Shown: positions 1 to 8,494 of the stretch, one piece after another
How positions within the stretch are numbered: position 1 is the first letter of the stretch
How the letters are laid out: each line of letters opens with the position of its first letter
Source of the DNA: Faecalibacterium sp.
Lineage (GTDB): Bacteria; Bacillota; Clostridia; Oscillospirales; Ruminococcaceae
NCBI GenBank assembly: GCA_020025795.1
Contig: JAHHRK010000007.1
Span: forward strand, 1 to 29,000
Reading direction: 5' to 3'
Length of the DNA stretch: 29,000 nt
The notes under the pieces: generated by a model
Told to the model about the DNA's origin: nothing
Database searches by the model: none
The model's input: the letters and a program-made list of their open reading frames with translations, nothing else
Position numbers and translations under genes: made by a program

Positions 1-17
1 GGCAGCCATATAACAAG

Positions 18-60
18 AAACGGAGTGTATCGAAATTTCGATACACTCCGTTTTGGTTTT
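18..60. terminator. Long palindromic terminator downstream of the ABC/YhcH operon
   Basis: Positions 21-50 form a perfect 30-bp palindrome (15-nt arms beginning CGGAGTGTATCG). It extends to 18-53 through flanking A and T runs. There is a T-rich tract on the right (TTTTGGTTTT) and an A-rich tract on the left, so it could stop transcription in either direction. It would end the minus-strand operon that finishes at 135. Positions 61-134 hold nothing else I can support. Confidence 0.8.
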
Positions 61-134
61 CCCGAGTTACTTCCTTATCTGGTGTATGAAAAAGTCATGC
101 CGCCTTTTTCAGTTGCACGGATTGCCTGGTTACA

Positions 135-590
135 TTACTCCAGATCGTTCTTAATTTTGAAGACCAGCTTCTTGACCTTATCGCAGCCCTGTGCCTTGAT
201 GGAAGGCTTGTGCGGCTCCATGGCCTGGAACAGAACAAAACGGCCGGGGCACAGCATACCTGCGCCGCTGGTCACAGCGTCCATCAGGCAGGAATCGGTG
301 GTGGAGTCGTACGCCTTGGTGATTTTAGTCTCGCCAAAAGCAACCTCGAACAGTTCGGTGCCTTCCAGCACGAGCTGCAGGTCGATGGTGTTCTGGTGCA
401 TCTCAAACTGTGCCTTTTCGCCGGGGATGGTGGCAGCATCGGTCACGTTGACAAACACCTTGTCATCAATCACGGTCTTACCCAGAGGCAGCTCGGACAG
501 TTCGTTGTTCAAAATGTAGCGGATCGCAATGTCCACATTCTTGGACATACCTTTATACTGGCTCAGGTTTTCAATGGTATCGTAAATCAT
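135..590 (-). CDS. YhcH/YjgK/YiaL family protein (DUF386)
   Basis: This 151-residue protein matches the YhcH/YjgK/YiaL family, small single-domain cupin-like beta-barrels of about 150 residues often found in sugar or sialic-acid operons. Recognisable parts are the N-terminal MIYDTIENL, a central EMHQNTIDLQLVLEG stretch with the conserved His, and a C-terminal FVLFQAMEPHKPSI stretch with the second His, both likely metal ligands. The start is set by a GGAGG ribosome site a few bases upstream. Only 20 nt separate it from the stop of the ABC transporter gene upstream, so it is probably the third gene of that operon. Family members are thought to act on sugars or sugar acids (isomerase, epimerase or anomerase-like), but the substrate cannot be read from the sequence. 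Family assignment is firm; function is open. Confidence 0.88.
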   Translation of the reverse strand: MIYDTIENLSQYKGMSKNVDIAIRYILNNELSELPLGKTVIDDKVFVNVTDAATIPGEKAQFEMHQNTIDLQLVLEGTELFEVAFGETKITKAYDSTTDSCLMDAVTSGAGMLCPGRFVLFQAMEPHKPSIKAQGCDKVKKLVFKIKNDLE

Positions 591-610
591 AATTTTTCCT
601 CCATACGTAT

Positions 611-2389
611 TCAGTTGGCGTCGGTGCCTTCAAACTGGCTTTGATATAGTTTAGCATAAAATCCGTTTTGTGCCAAAAGTTTTTCGTGAGTGCCTTGTTC
701 GACGATTTGCCCATTCTGCATAACAAGGATCATATCGGCCTGCTGAATGGTAGATAACCGGTGCGCCACAATAAAGCTGGTTCGTCCGTGCATCATTTTT
801 TCAAACGCCTTTTGGATGCGGATTTCGGTGCGGGTATCGATAGAACTAGTGGCTTCGTCCAAAATCAGCATGGGCGGCAGCCGCAGCATCACACGCGCAA
901 TGCACAAAAGCTGTTTTTGGCCTTTGCTGATATTGCCACCATCCTCTGCAATGACCGTGTCGTATCCCTGCGGCAGGCGCTTGATGAAGCTGTGGGCATG
1001 GGCGGCTTTTGCCGCTGCAATCACTTCTTCCAACGTGGCATCAGGGCAGCCGTAAGCGATGTTTTCACGAATTGTGCCAGCCTTCAGCCAGGTGTCTTGC
1101 AAAACCATGCCGTAGCTGCGGCGCAGGCTTGCACGGGTTACATTGCGGATATCTTGCCCGGATACCTGGATGCTGCCACTGTCCACATCATAGAAGCGCA
1201 TCAGCAGGTTGATCAGCGTGGTTTTGCCGCAGCCTGTGGGACCAACAATCGCCACGCGCTGGCCAGGCGCTACATCCAGGCAGAAGTCCTGAATCAGCGG
1301 GCGGTGCGGCGTGTAGCGGAAGGAAACGTGGTCCAGCTGAACGTGTCCGTCTGGAGCCAAAACAGCAGTATTTTCCACGTCGGCAGGCTGGTCGGCTTCG
1401 TCCAGAAGCTGATAGACACGCGCCGCACAGGCCAGTGCATTTTGCAGCTCGGTCAGCACACTGGAAATTTCGTTGAATGGTTTGGCGTACTGACTGGCAT
1501 AGCTGAGAAATACGCTCAATCCGCCGACGGTAATGGCACCGGAAACGGCGTACAGTGCACCAATTAGGCCCACTGCAGCATAGATGATACTGTTTACAAA
1601 TCGGGTGCAGGGATTGGTCAAACTGGAAAAGAAAACAGCCTTTAAGCTGGTGTCACGCAGGGTTTCATTCAGGTCGTCAAATTCGGCGAGTGCAGCCCGT
1701 TCCCGACCAAAGCACTTGACTACGGTTTGGCCTTCTAGCATTTCGTTGATGAAAGCGGTTTGGGCGCCGCGCGCTTCGGTTTGCTTGCCAAAATAGCGGT
1801 AGGTATGCTTTGCCAGAAAGCTTGCTACAAAAAGGCTCAACGGCGTTAAAAGAACCACTACAAGCGTGATAATAGCGTTCAAATGCAGCATGAACAGCAG
1901 CGTGCCTAAAATGATAAAAATGCCACTGAACAGCTGGGTGAAACCCATCAAAAGGCCGTCGGTGAAGGTGTCCACATCGGCAATCATGCGGCTGACCAGG
2001 TCGCCGGTGGGGTGGCTGTCCAGATAAGAAAGTGGCAGAGTCTGCAATTTTTCCATGGCTGTATTACGCAAATCACGGGAAACGCAAAACGAAATGCGAT
2101 TGCTGCATACCGACAAAAGCCACTGTGCCAGCGCAGCAATGCCGATGCCAGCGAGAATTGCGGTTACGATTTGCGCAATGCCGGCAAAGTTTACCTGACC
2201 GGCCCCAAGCATTTGGTCAATGGCACGGCCGCACCAGATGGGAATCAGCAGCTGCACCGCCGCACCCACAGCAGCACAGGCAAAGCCTGTCAACAGGAAG
2301 AAGCGATAAGGGCGCACGCCATGTAAAACGCGCCGCAGCGTGCGCTGACTTTCCGGCGTACCAAGGGCGGTCAAATCTGATTTTTTCAT
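611..2389 (-). CDS. ABC exporter half-transporter, consensus-ATPase subunit
   Basis: This 592-residue type IV (MsbA/LmrA-like) half-transporter has a six-helix membrane domain (about residues 25-310) followed by an ATPase domain. Walker A is GPTGCGKTT near residue 383 and Walker B is MLILDEATSSID near 507. It has a catalytic Glu and a canonical H-loop (VAHRLST), but its signature is altered to ISKGQ. The start at 2389 overlaps the stop of the upstream gene in an ATGA arrangement and has a GGAGG site, so I prefer it to an in-frame start at 2446. The partner gene has the mirror-image defects: Asp for the catalytic Glu and Gln for the H-loop His, with a canonical LSGGQ. Together they match heterodimeric exporters of the TM287/288, LmrCD and BmrCD kind, with one active and one degenerate ATP site. 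The substrate is unknown; drugs, lipids or peptides are all possible. Confidence 0.92.
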   Translation of the reverse strand: MKKSDLTALGTPESQRTLRRVLHGVRPYRFFLLTGFACAAVGAAVQLLIPIWCGRAIDQMLGAGQVNFAGIAQIVTAILAGIGIAALAQWLLSVCSNRISFCVSRDLRNTAMEKLQTLPLSYLDSHPTGDLVSRMIADVDTFTDGLLMGFTQLFSGIFIILGTLLFMLHLNAIITLVVVLLTPLSLFVASFLAKHTYRYFGKQTEARGAQTAFINEMLEGQTVVKCFGRERAALAEFDDLNETLRDTSLKAVFFSSLTNPCTRFVNSIIYAAVGLIGALYAVSGAITVGGLSVFLSYASQYAKPFNEISSVLTELQNALACAARVYQLLDEADQPADVENTAVLAPDGHVQLDHVSFRYTPHRPLIQDFCLDVAPGQRVAIVGPTGCGKTTLINLLMRFYDVDSGSIQVSGQDIRNVTRASLRRSYGMVLQDTWLKAGTIRENIAYGCPDATLEEVIAAAKAAHAHSFIKRLPQGYDTVIAEDGGNISKGQKQLLCIARVMLRLPPMLILDEATSSIDTRTEIRIQKAFEKMMHGRTSFIVAHRLSTIQQADMILVMQNGQIVEQGTHEKLLAQNGFYAKLYQSQFEGTDAN

Positions 2390-4116
2390 GCGCGTATCCC
2401 TCCTCCCTGAAACTGACTTTGATAGATTTCCTGATAAACGGGACAAGTTTCCAGCAAAGTGGTGTGTGTGCCGCAGCCCACGAGTACGCCATCGTCCAGC
2501 ACAAGGATTTGGTCGGCGTGCTGCAGGCTGGCTGTGCGCTGGGAGATGATAAAGATGGTCATATTGCCCGGCAGCTTGGCAAGCGCTTTGCGCAGGGCGG
2601 CATCGGTAGCAAAGTCCAGCGCGCTGGCGCAGTCGTCCAGAAGTAAAACCTCCGGTTTGCCGACTAAGGCGCGTGCCAGTGTAAGCCGCTGGCGCTGGCC
2701 GCCGGATAGATTACGACCGGCCTGTTCCACAGGAGAATTCAGCCCAAGCGGAGCGTGGCGCACAAAATCTGCGGCCTGGGCGGTTTCCAGTGCAGCCCAA
2801 AGCTCTGCGTCGTCGGCATTGTCGTTGCCCCACAAAAGATTCGTGCGCACCGTGCCGGAGAACAGCTGTGCATTCTGGGGGACAACGCCCACCATACGGC
2901 GCAAATCGGTTTGTGCCCAATCGCCAATTGGATTGCCCAACAGCTGTACTTCGCCCGAAGTGGCATCGTATAGGCGGCTGATGAGTTTGACAAGGCTGGA
3001 TTTGCCGCTGCCTGTGCCGCCAATCACGCCGATGGTTTGGCCGCGCAGCGCCGTAAAGGAAATGTCGTCCAAACTTTTTCCGCCTGCGCCGGGATAGGTC
3101 AGGCTCACATGGTCAAATTGCACCGCAGGAGCAGCCGTATTTGTAGCGGCGCTTTGACTGGGAAAAGCCATGCCTGCCGGCGTATCCAATACAGCGGAAA
3201 CACGGCCCATGCAGGCAGATGCCTTGCTGATGAGGACGATAGTATTCGCCATCTTTACCAGTTCTAGTAAAATCTGGCTCAGGTAGTTGATGAGCGCAAT
3301 CACATCGCCGCTTAACAGCAAACCGCCATTGACCTGTGCTGCGCCGATTTGCAGCACCGCAATCACGCCCAGATTGATGACCAGAAAGGTCATGGGATTC
3401 AATAGCGCAGAAATGCGGCCTACGCGCAGCTGGGCAGCGGTCAGGACACGGTTGGCATCGGCAAAACGTTTGGTTTCAGCGTCCTGCTGGTCAAAGGCAC
3501 GTACCACACGCACGCCGGTGAGGTTTTCACGCGTGATGGAAAGTACAGTGTCCAGCTTTGCCTGAATCTTTTTGTAGTGGGGTGAGGTCCACGCCATCAG
3601 GCCGAACACGATAACAAACAGCACCAGTACAATCATTGAAAAGATACCGCCGGCTTTCGGGCTGATGACGAAAGACAAAAGCAATGCACCGAACACGATA
3701 AAGGGACTGCGCAACAACAGCCGCAAAAACATATTTACGCCGTTTTGCACCTGATTGATGTCGCTGGTCAGACGGGTAATCAGGGTACTGGTTCCTACTG
3801 CGTCAACCTGGGCAGCATCCAGCAATTGTACTTTGGCAAACAACCGGCGGCGCAAATCCGCCGAGCAGCCTACCGCTGCTTTGGCTGCAAAATACTGGGC
3901 AGTCAGGCTGCAGCTGGTACCGATCACAGCCAGAAGAACCAGAAGCTCGCACTGGGCGAGGATGAAGCGCGTATTTCCTGTGGCGATACCGCGGTCGATG
4001 ATATTCGCCATCACCAGCGGAACCGTTAAATCCAGCAGGGCTTCCAGCATTTTCAACAGAGGAGCAAGGATGCTTTCTTTTTGATATCGGCGCAGGCTTC
4101 GCAATAAATGCTGCAA
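2386..4116 (-). CDS. ABC exporter half-transporter, degenerate-site subunit
   Basis: This is a six-helix membrane domain plus ATPase domain of about 576 residues. Walker A is GGTGSGKSS near residue 366, the signature is a canonical LSGGQRQRL, and Walker B is VLLLDD near 490. The residue after Walker B is Asp rather than Glu and the H-loop reads ISQRTAS with Gln for His, both typical of the TM287-type subunit of heterodimeric exporters. I chose the TTG at 4116 because an AAGGAGG site (4125-4131) lies 8 nt upstream. A GTG at 4143 is in frame but lacks a convincing ribosome site. The gene overlaps the next one by four bases (ATGA), which implies translational coupling. It is the first gene of the operon and is divergent from the dnaK-like gene. 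Substrate unknown. Confidence 0.9.
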   Translation of the reverse strand: MQHLLRSLRRYQKESILAPLLKMLEALLDLTVPLVMANIIDRGIATGNTRFILAQCELLVLLAVIGTSCSLTAQYFAAKAAVGCSADLRRRLFAKVQLLDAAQVDAVGTSTLITRLTSDINQVQNGVNMFLRLLLRSPFIVFGALLLSFVISPKAGGIFSMIVLVLFVIVFGLMAWTSPHYKKIQAKLDTVLSITRENLTGVRVVRAFDQQDAETKRFADANRVLTAAQLRVGRISALLNPMTFLVINLGVIAVLQIGAAQVNGGLLLSGDVIALINYLSQILLELVKMANTIVLISKASACMGRVSAVLDTPAGMAFPSQSAATNTAAPAVQFDHVSLTYPGAGGKSLDDISFTALRGQTIGVIGGTGSGKSSLVKLISRLYDATSGEVQLLGNPIGDWAQTDLRRMVGVVPQNAQLFSGTVRTNLLWGNDNADDAELWAALETAQAADFVRHAPLGLNSPVEQAGRNLSGGQRQRLTLARALVGKPEVLLLDDCASALDFATDAALRKALAKLPGNMTIFIISQRTASLQHADQILVLDDGVLVGCGTHTTLLETCPVYQEIYQSQFQGGGIRA

Positions 4117-4159
4117 GATGGTAGCCTCCTTTTCTTTTTGCACGATGTAAAATCATTCC

Positions 4160-4216
4160 ATTATCATACCACAAAACCTATTAAGGGGGAAACCTTGCCT
4201 TGTATGGTATGATAAG
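4160..4216. promoter_or_regulatory. Inverted repeat with extended -10-like arms between the ABC operon and dnaK
   Basis: TTATCATACCA at 4161-4171 and TGGTATGATAA at 4205-4215 are perfect 11-bp inverted copies separated by 33 nt. Each arm read outward contains TGGTATGAT, an extended -10 form (TGnTATGAT). The minus-strand copy is well placed to start the ABC operon. The plus-strand copy points toward dnaK. No good -35 element is visible for either, so these may be extended -10 promoters or a paired operator. Confidence 0.45.
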
Positions 4217-4338
4217 AGAGAAGAAAAACAAAACTTTGCAGAAAGAGCCATAGTTCGTTCATATATTTGCAAGCTTTTATCCACAGCCCTGTGGTATGCT
4301 GAAAGCAGAGTTGTTTTAGTATAATGGAGTGTGAAGGT

Positions 4339-6147
4339 ATGGGTAAAGTAATAGGAATCGATTTCGGCACAACAAACTCCTGCGTTGCTGTCGTAGAAGC
4401 GGGCAAACCGGTGGTCATCCCCAATGCGGAAGGTGAGCGCACTACCCCCAGTGTGCTTGCCTTTACGAAAGACGGCGAGCGTTTGGTGGGCAGTGCGGCA
4501 AAGCGGCAGCTTGCCACAAATACAGCGCGAACCATCAGCAGCATCAAGCGCCACATGGGTACGAATTATCAGGTCCGCGTGGACGGAAAAGATTTGAATC
4601 CCCAAACCATCAGCGCTATGATTTTGCAAAAGCTGCGCAAGGATGCCGAGGCTTACCTGGGCGAATCCGTTACGGACGCGGTGATTACCGTGCCGGCTTA
4701 TTTTGATGACAGCCAGCGCAAGGCCACACAGGATGCAGGCCGCATTGCCGGCTTGAACGTGCTGCGCATCATCAACGAGCCGACGGCTGCTGCTGTGGCA
4801 TACGGCCTGGAAAACGAAGCTGCTCAGAAAGTGCTGGTGTACGATTTGGGCGGCGGAACCTTTGACGTTTCCATCATTGAAATCGAGGACGGCACCTTCA
4901 CCGTTCTGGCCACCGGCGGCGATACCCAGCTGGGCGGTGATGACTTTGACGAGCGCATTGTGGACTATCTGGTGCAGGAGTTCTTAAAGAGCGACCGTAT
5001 TGACCTGCGCAAGGACCCGGCGGCAATGGGACGCTTGAAAGAAGAAGCGGAAAAAGCAAAGAAAGAGCTTTCTGCTGCCATCTCTACACAGATCAATCTG
5101 CCCTTTATCGCTGTGGACCGGGAAGGCCCCCATCATATGGATATCAGCCTGACACGGGCGCAGTTTGAAATGATGACCGGCGATTTGCTGGAGCGTACCA
5201 GTCAGCCGGTGCAGGTGGCTTTGACCGATGCAGGCATTTCGCCCAGCCAGCTGAACCGTGTGCTTCTGGTAGGCGGTTCCACCCGTATGCCGGCCGTAAG
5301 CCGCAAGGTAAAAGAGATTCTGGGTATGGAACCCAGCCACGGCTTGAATCCGGACGAGTGTGTCGCGATGGGTGCTGCGATTCAGGGTGGCTTGCTGCAG
5401 GGCGGCGGCAAGCTGGAAGGTGCAACCGGTCAGGCCGCACAGGGTCTGGTGTTGATGGACGTTACGCCGCTGACGCTTTCCATTGAAACTTTGGGCGGTG
5501 TGGCTACACCGCTGATTCAGCGCAACAGCATGATCCCCACCCGAAAGAGCCAGATTTTTACCACGGCTCGTGCTTTGCAGACCAGCGTAGAAATCAACGT
5601 TTTGCAGGGCGAACGGCACTTTGCCCGTGACAACAAGAGCCTGGGCAAGTTCAAGCTGGGCGGCCTGCGCGGTGGTTTTGTGGATAAGCCGCAAATCGAG
5701 GTCACCTTTGATATTGACGTAAACGGTGTGGTCAAGGTTTCTGCAAAGGATATGGCTACTGGCCGCCAGCAGGAAATCACCATCACCGGCAGCACCAACC
5801 TGTCCGAAGCAGATGTGCAGCGTGCTATGGCAGATGCAGCCGCCTACGAGGCAGAAGATGCGCAGCGCAAGCAGCGTATGGAACTGCACAACCAGGCTGA
5901 GATGCTGTCTTATGCAGTTGAGCAGGGCCTGACAAAGCACAAAAAAGAGCTGGACAAGGAAGAAGTCAACCGGGTCAAAGCAGATTTGAGCAACCTGCGC
6001 CGTTGCATCCGCAAGGATAAGCCGGACCGAATGAGCGAGGCAGAAATGCAGAATTTGGCTGCCGCAAAGACGGCGCTGGAACAAAGCGCTGCTCATTTGA
6101 TGAATTTGTATATGGCAGATAAGCAGACGTCCGGCGCAGAGCAGTAA
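4339..6147 (+). CDS. dnaK: Hsp70 chaperone (DnaK family), stand-alone
   Basis: This ATP-dependent Hsp70 of 602 residues has the phosphate-1 motif IGIDFGTTNSC at the N-terminus, VLVYDLGGGTFDVSII for phosphate-2, and the VLLVGGSTRMPAV adenosine motif. A linker reading VLMDVTPLTLSIETLGG follows, then a beta substrate-binding domain containing PQIEVTFDIDVNGVVKVSAK and a helical lid. Canonical DnaK usually ends in a disordered, acidic tail; this one stops just after the lid (SGAEQ). I start at 4339 (MGKVIGIDFG) with a GGAG site upstream, although an in-frame ATG lies at 4324. No hrcA, grpE or dnaJ is adjacent and no CIRCE operator is visible, so it may be a second Hsp70 rather than the housekeeping copy. 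A TATAAT lies at 4320-4325 and a CCACAG-CC-CTGTGG repeat at 4281-4294. Confidence 0.9.
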   Translation: MGKVIGIDFGTTNSCVAVVEAGKPVVIPNAEGERTTPSVLAFTKDGERLVGSAAKRQLATNTARTISSIKRHMGTNYQVRVDGKDLNPQTISAMILQKLRKDAEAYLGESVTDAVITVPAYFDDSQRKATQDAGRIAGLNVLRIINEPTAAAVAYGLENEAAQKVLVYDLGGGTFDVSIIEIEDGTFTVLATGGDTQLGGDDFDERIVDYLVQEFLKSDRIDLRKDPAAMGRLKEEAEKAKKELSAAISTQINLPFIAVDREGPHHMDISLTRAQFEMMTGDLLERTSQPVQVALTDAGISPSQLNRVLLVGGSTRMPAVSRKVKEILGMEPSHGLNPDECVAMGAAIQGGLLQGGGKLEGATGQAAQGLVLMDVTPLTLSIETLGGVATPLIQRNSMIPTRKSQIFTTARALQTSVEINVLQGERHFARDNKSLGKFKLGGLRGGFVDKPQIEVTFDIDVNGVVKVSAKDMATGRQQEITITGSTNLSEADVQRAMADAAAYEAEDAQRKQRMELHNQAEMLSYAVEQGLTKHKKELDKEEVNRVKADLSNLRRCIRKDKPDRMSEAEMQNLAAAKTALEQSAAHLMNLYMADKQTSGAEQ

Positions 6148-6162
6148 ACGAAAAAACAAAAT

Positions 6163-6202
6163 AAAAAAAGGGTCTGCCCCGTCGTGCGGGCAGACCTTTT
6201 TT
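6163..6202. terminator. Bidirectional terminator between dnaK and the HAD gene
   Basis: GGTCTGCCC (6171-6179) and GGGCAGACC (6188-6196) form a GC-rich hairpin flanked by seven A on the left and six T on the right. It can end transcription of the plus-strand dnaK and the minus-strand HAD gene. Confidence 0.9.
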
Positions 6203-6214
6203 ATGAAATTCGTA

Positions 6215-7066
6215 TCAGCCGCCCAGGTTTGCGACAAAGTCGGCAATGTGCTTCGGCTCGTAGTCGCCATAGCTGCCATTGGTCAGCGGGACCAGAGCGT
6301 TTGCCTCTAAAGCATCCCAGCTGGCCTGCTCTTTACGGACTTGAATGGGGTAGAAGTATACGCCGTTCTTTGCAGCAGCATCCCGGTCACCGAGCGCATC
6401 ACCTACCATCAGAACGTGGTCCGGTGCGTAGCCCTGCTCCAACAGCTTGGCAATGCAGTGTGCTTTGCTGCCGCAGTCCTGTGCCAGAACGATATCAACA
6501 TGATCCAGCAAGCCGTTTGCCTGCCATTCGTCCATGACAGCGTCGCGGTTGGCGCTGGAAACAATTGCCACGTTTGCGACCTTGGCAGCTGCGGCAAGAC
6601 CTTCCTGAACACCGGCAAAAGGCTTCTTTTCGCTTTCGGGCAGCGTGTTGATGCTGGCGTTGACAGCCTGAGACCAGTGCAGCGCCTTGGTTAGTACAGC
6701 GTGCGTGGTTTCGTTGCTGGCCTGTTCGATGGCTTCGGTCAGAGCATCGTTGGAAAGCGCCTTGGTAGTCTCAACCCAGTTTTCCAGCGCAGCCAGGCCG
6801 TCAATGGGGGTATACTGCTGATGAATCTCAGCCAGCGCCATGGCCAGACCCTTAAAGCGATTGATGCCGCGGGTCATCTGGTACAGATTCAGTTCGTTCC
6901 AGCGGTCCAGAATCGGCGCACGCCAGGCATCCAGATGCCATTCGTCCACCATGCAGGGACCGAAGCAGCGGAAATGTTTGATGTCCATGGTATCCATGGC
7001 GCAGCCATCAGAATCTACGCAGACCAGAAAGTCTTTTGTTTTGGTAAAGAAATCAAAAGGGTTCAT
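6215..7066 (-). CDS. HAD-superfamily hydrolase
   Basis: This 283-residue protein is of the haloacid-dehalogenase superfamily, probably a small-molecule phosphatase. Motif I is VCVDSDGCAMDT, with nucleophile Asp18 and acid/base Asp20. A Ser for motif II lies in AIVSSANRD, a Lys for motif III in the GSKAHCIAKLL stretch, and the Mg-binding motif IV is MVGDALGDRDAA. A long helical cap (about residues 35-165) separates motif I from the core, fitting a C1-type cap. I chose the ATG at 7066 because a GGAG site sits upstream; a longer frame from 7120 has no such support. It is divergent from the AraC regulator, which is a candidate controller. Substrate not predictable. Confidence 0.87.
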   Translation of the reverse strand: MNPFDFFTKTKDFLVCVDSDGCAMDTMDIKHFRCFGPCMVDEWHLDAWRAPILDRWNELNLYQMTRGINRFKGLAMALAEIHQQYTPIDGLAALENWVETTKALSNDALTEAIEQASNETTHAVLTKALHWSQAVNASINTLPESEKKPFAGVQEGLAAAAKVANVAIVSSANRDAVMDEWQANGLLDHVDIVLAQDCGSKAHCIAKLLEQGYAPDHVLMVGDALGDRDAAAKNGVYFYPIQVRKEQASWDALEANALVPLTNGSYGDYEPKHIADFVANLGG

Positions 7067-7261
7067 ATTAAAAAATCTCCTTTTTTGAATTTCAAAATAT
7101 TCGTACTGCAAGAATAACAAACAATAGTAAAAAACAGGATGTTCCGTGCTAAAAAAGAAAGAATGCGGGCAGAACCTAGTTCGAGATTTCGTCGTCGGAA
7201 AAGCGTTTGTGGTAAACGAAAAGGCATGAAATCAAATGCACGCAAAGAGGAGGTGAAAGGG
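7067..7261. promoter_or_regulatory. Divergent intergenic region of the HAD gene and AraC regulator
   Basis: This 195-nt AT-rich spacer must hold promoters for both genes, but I cannot pick a convincing -35/-10 pair. It contains an A/T palindrome, TTTTGAA-T-TTCAAAA (7083-7097), close to the HAD start. A strong GAGGAGGTG ribosome site at 7247-7255 fixes the AraC start at 7262. Confidence 0.4.
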
Positions 7262-8491
7262 ATGCAGGTGGATTTTTTGCAAGTGCTGAAGACCCTGTCG
7301 GCTGCACATAATTTGAAGCTGACGAAGGTGGTGGCGCCTTTTACGGATCTGAAGAACTTTGACTACGGTCTGCGGCAGTCATTGGACCCTCAGCTGGATT
7401 GGGACGCATTGGGGCACCAGATGGTGCAGGAAGCGTCACCCCAGACATTGATTTTGGCGGAAGATGTTTTTGAGTTGAAATATGCTGTATTTGCGCTGCC
7501 GGATGAAGTGGATACCGCGTACATTCTGGGACCCTGGATTGGGCGGAAGAAACGCAGTGATTGCAGTGTGGAATGGTGCCGCCGCTGTCTGGGCGAGGAA
7601 AGCAACAAAGCAATTGAACAGTTTTATAATGGAATTTGCCGCATGAGCGGAGATTCATTTTGTGTATCGCTGGGGTCTTTGCTGACGATGGCACGCGGCG
7701 GAAAATCCGTGGAAATTGTACAGAGCAAATCGTTCCAGCCACTGGTTTTCGAGCCAGATATGCGCTGCTTCCAGGAGCCGCCGTTTGAAAAAGAACTGCC
7801 TGCCGCCATGCTGGAACGGCGCTACGCGGCAGAAGCGGCTGTGATGGATGCCGTAGAGCAGGGCAATGTGGGCAGTGCAATGGCTGCGTTTGAGCAGTTG
7901 GTACAGTTCCGCATGGAGAGCCGATTTGCTACGCCGCTGAAGGACATCAAAATGTCGTTGGTGATTTTGAATGTGCTTTTGCGCAAAGCCATTCAGCGCA
8001 GTGCGGTTCACCCTTACTATATTGACAGAATATCAGGTCGCTATGCGGTTCGGATCGAAAATATGACGGATATCGACCAGAGCAAAGAAATCGTACTGGA
8101 TATGCTGCGGGAATACTGCGTGTATGTGCAGAAGTATTCTCTGAAACGATATTCACCGCTGGTGCAGAAGACCATGAACTATGTCAACCTGAATTTGAAC
8201 AGTGCACTTTCTCTGAAAATGCTGGCAGGTATGTGCTACATCAGCCCCAGCTATCTGTCGTACCTGTTCAAACAGGAGACAGGCCAGACGCTGACAGACT
8301 ATATCAATACCCGCCGTGTGGAGCGCGCCGCGCGCCGTTTGCGTAGCACAGATGACAGCGTGGCGGAGATTGCCGAAAGCGTGGGTGTGCTGGATGTGAA
8401 TTACTTTACCAAAATTTTCAAAAAGAGCATGGGAGTCACTCCCACAGCCTACCGGAAACAGTGCCAGCAGGGACAGGTTTCTGCATCGTGA
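7262..8491 (+). CDS. AraC-family transcriptional regulator
   Basis: This 409-residue regulator has a C-terminal AraC/XylS DNA-binding domain of about 100 residues. The first helix-turn-helix contains LSLKMLAGMCYISPSYLSYL and the second SVAEIAESVGVLDVNYFTK. The typical family ending MGVTPTAYRKQ follows. The N-terminal 300 residues have no family I can name; they include a WCRRCLGEE stretch with two nearby Cys, followed by a mostly helical segment. The start is set by the GAGGAGGTG site; an upstream in-frame extension to 7139 lacks one. It is transcribed away from the HAD hydrolase gene, so that gene or its own promoter is a plausible target. The ligand is unknown. Confidence 0.9.
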   Translation: MQVDFLQVLKTLSAAHNLKLTKVVAPFTDLKNFDYGLRQSLDPQLDWDALGHQMVQEASPQTLILAEDVFELKYAVFALPDEVDTAYILGPWIGRKKRSDCSVEWCRRCLGEESNKAIEQFYNGICRMSGDSFCVSLGSLLTMARGGKSVEIVQSKSFQPLVFEPDMRCFQEPPFEKELPAAMLERRYAAEAAVMDAVEQGNVGSAMAAFEQLVQFRMESRFATPLKDIKMSLVILNVLLRKAIQRSAVHPYYIDRISGRYAVRIENMTDIDQSKEIVLDMLREYCVYVQKYSLKRYSPLVQKTMNYVNLNLNSALSLKMLAGMCYISPSYLSYLFKQETGQTLTDYINTRRVERAARRLRSTDDSVAEIAESVGVLDVNYFTKIFKKSMGVTPTAYRKQCQQGQVSAS

Positions 8492-8494
8492 CAA

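Noticed and set aside
4216..4338. CIRCE/HrcA operator before dnaK
   Set aside because: No TTAGCACTC-N9-GAGTGCTAA or near match; only an unrelated CCACAG/CTGTGG repeat is present.
4984..6279. Long minus-strand open frame opposite dnaK (431 codons)
   Set aside because: It lies antisense to a clear Hsp70 gene, has no family features and no ribosome site; it is a codon-bias shadow.
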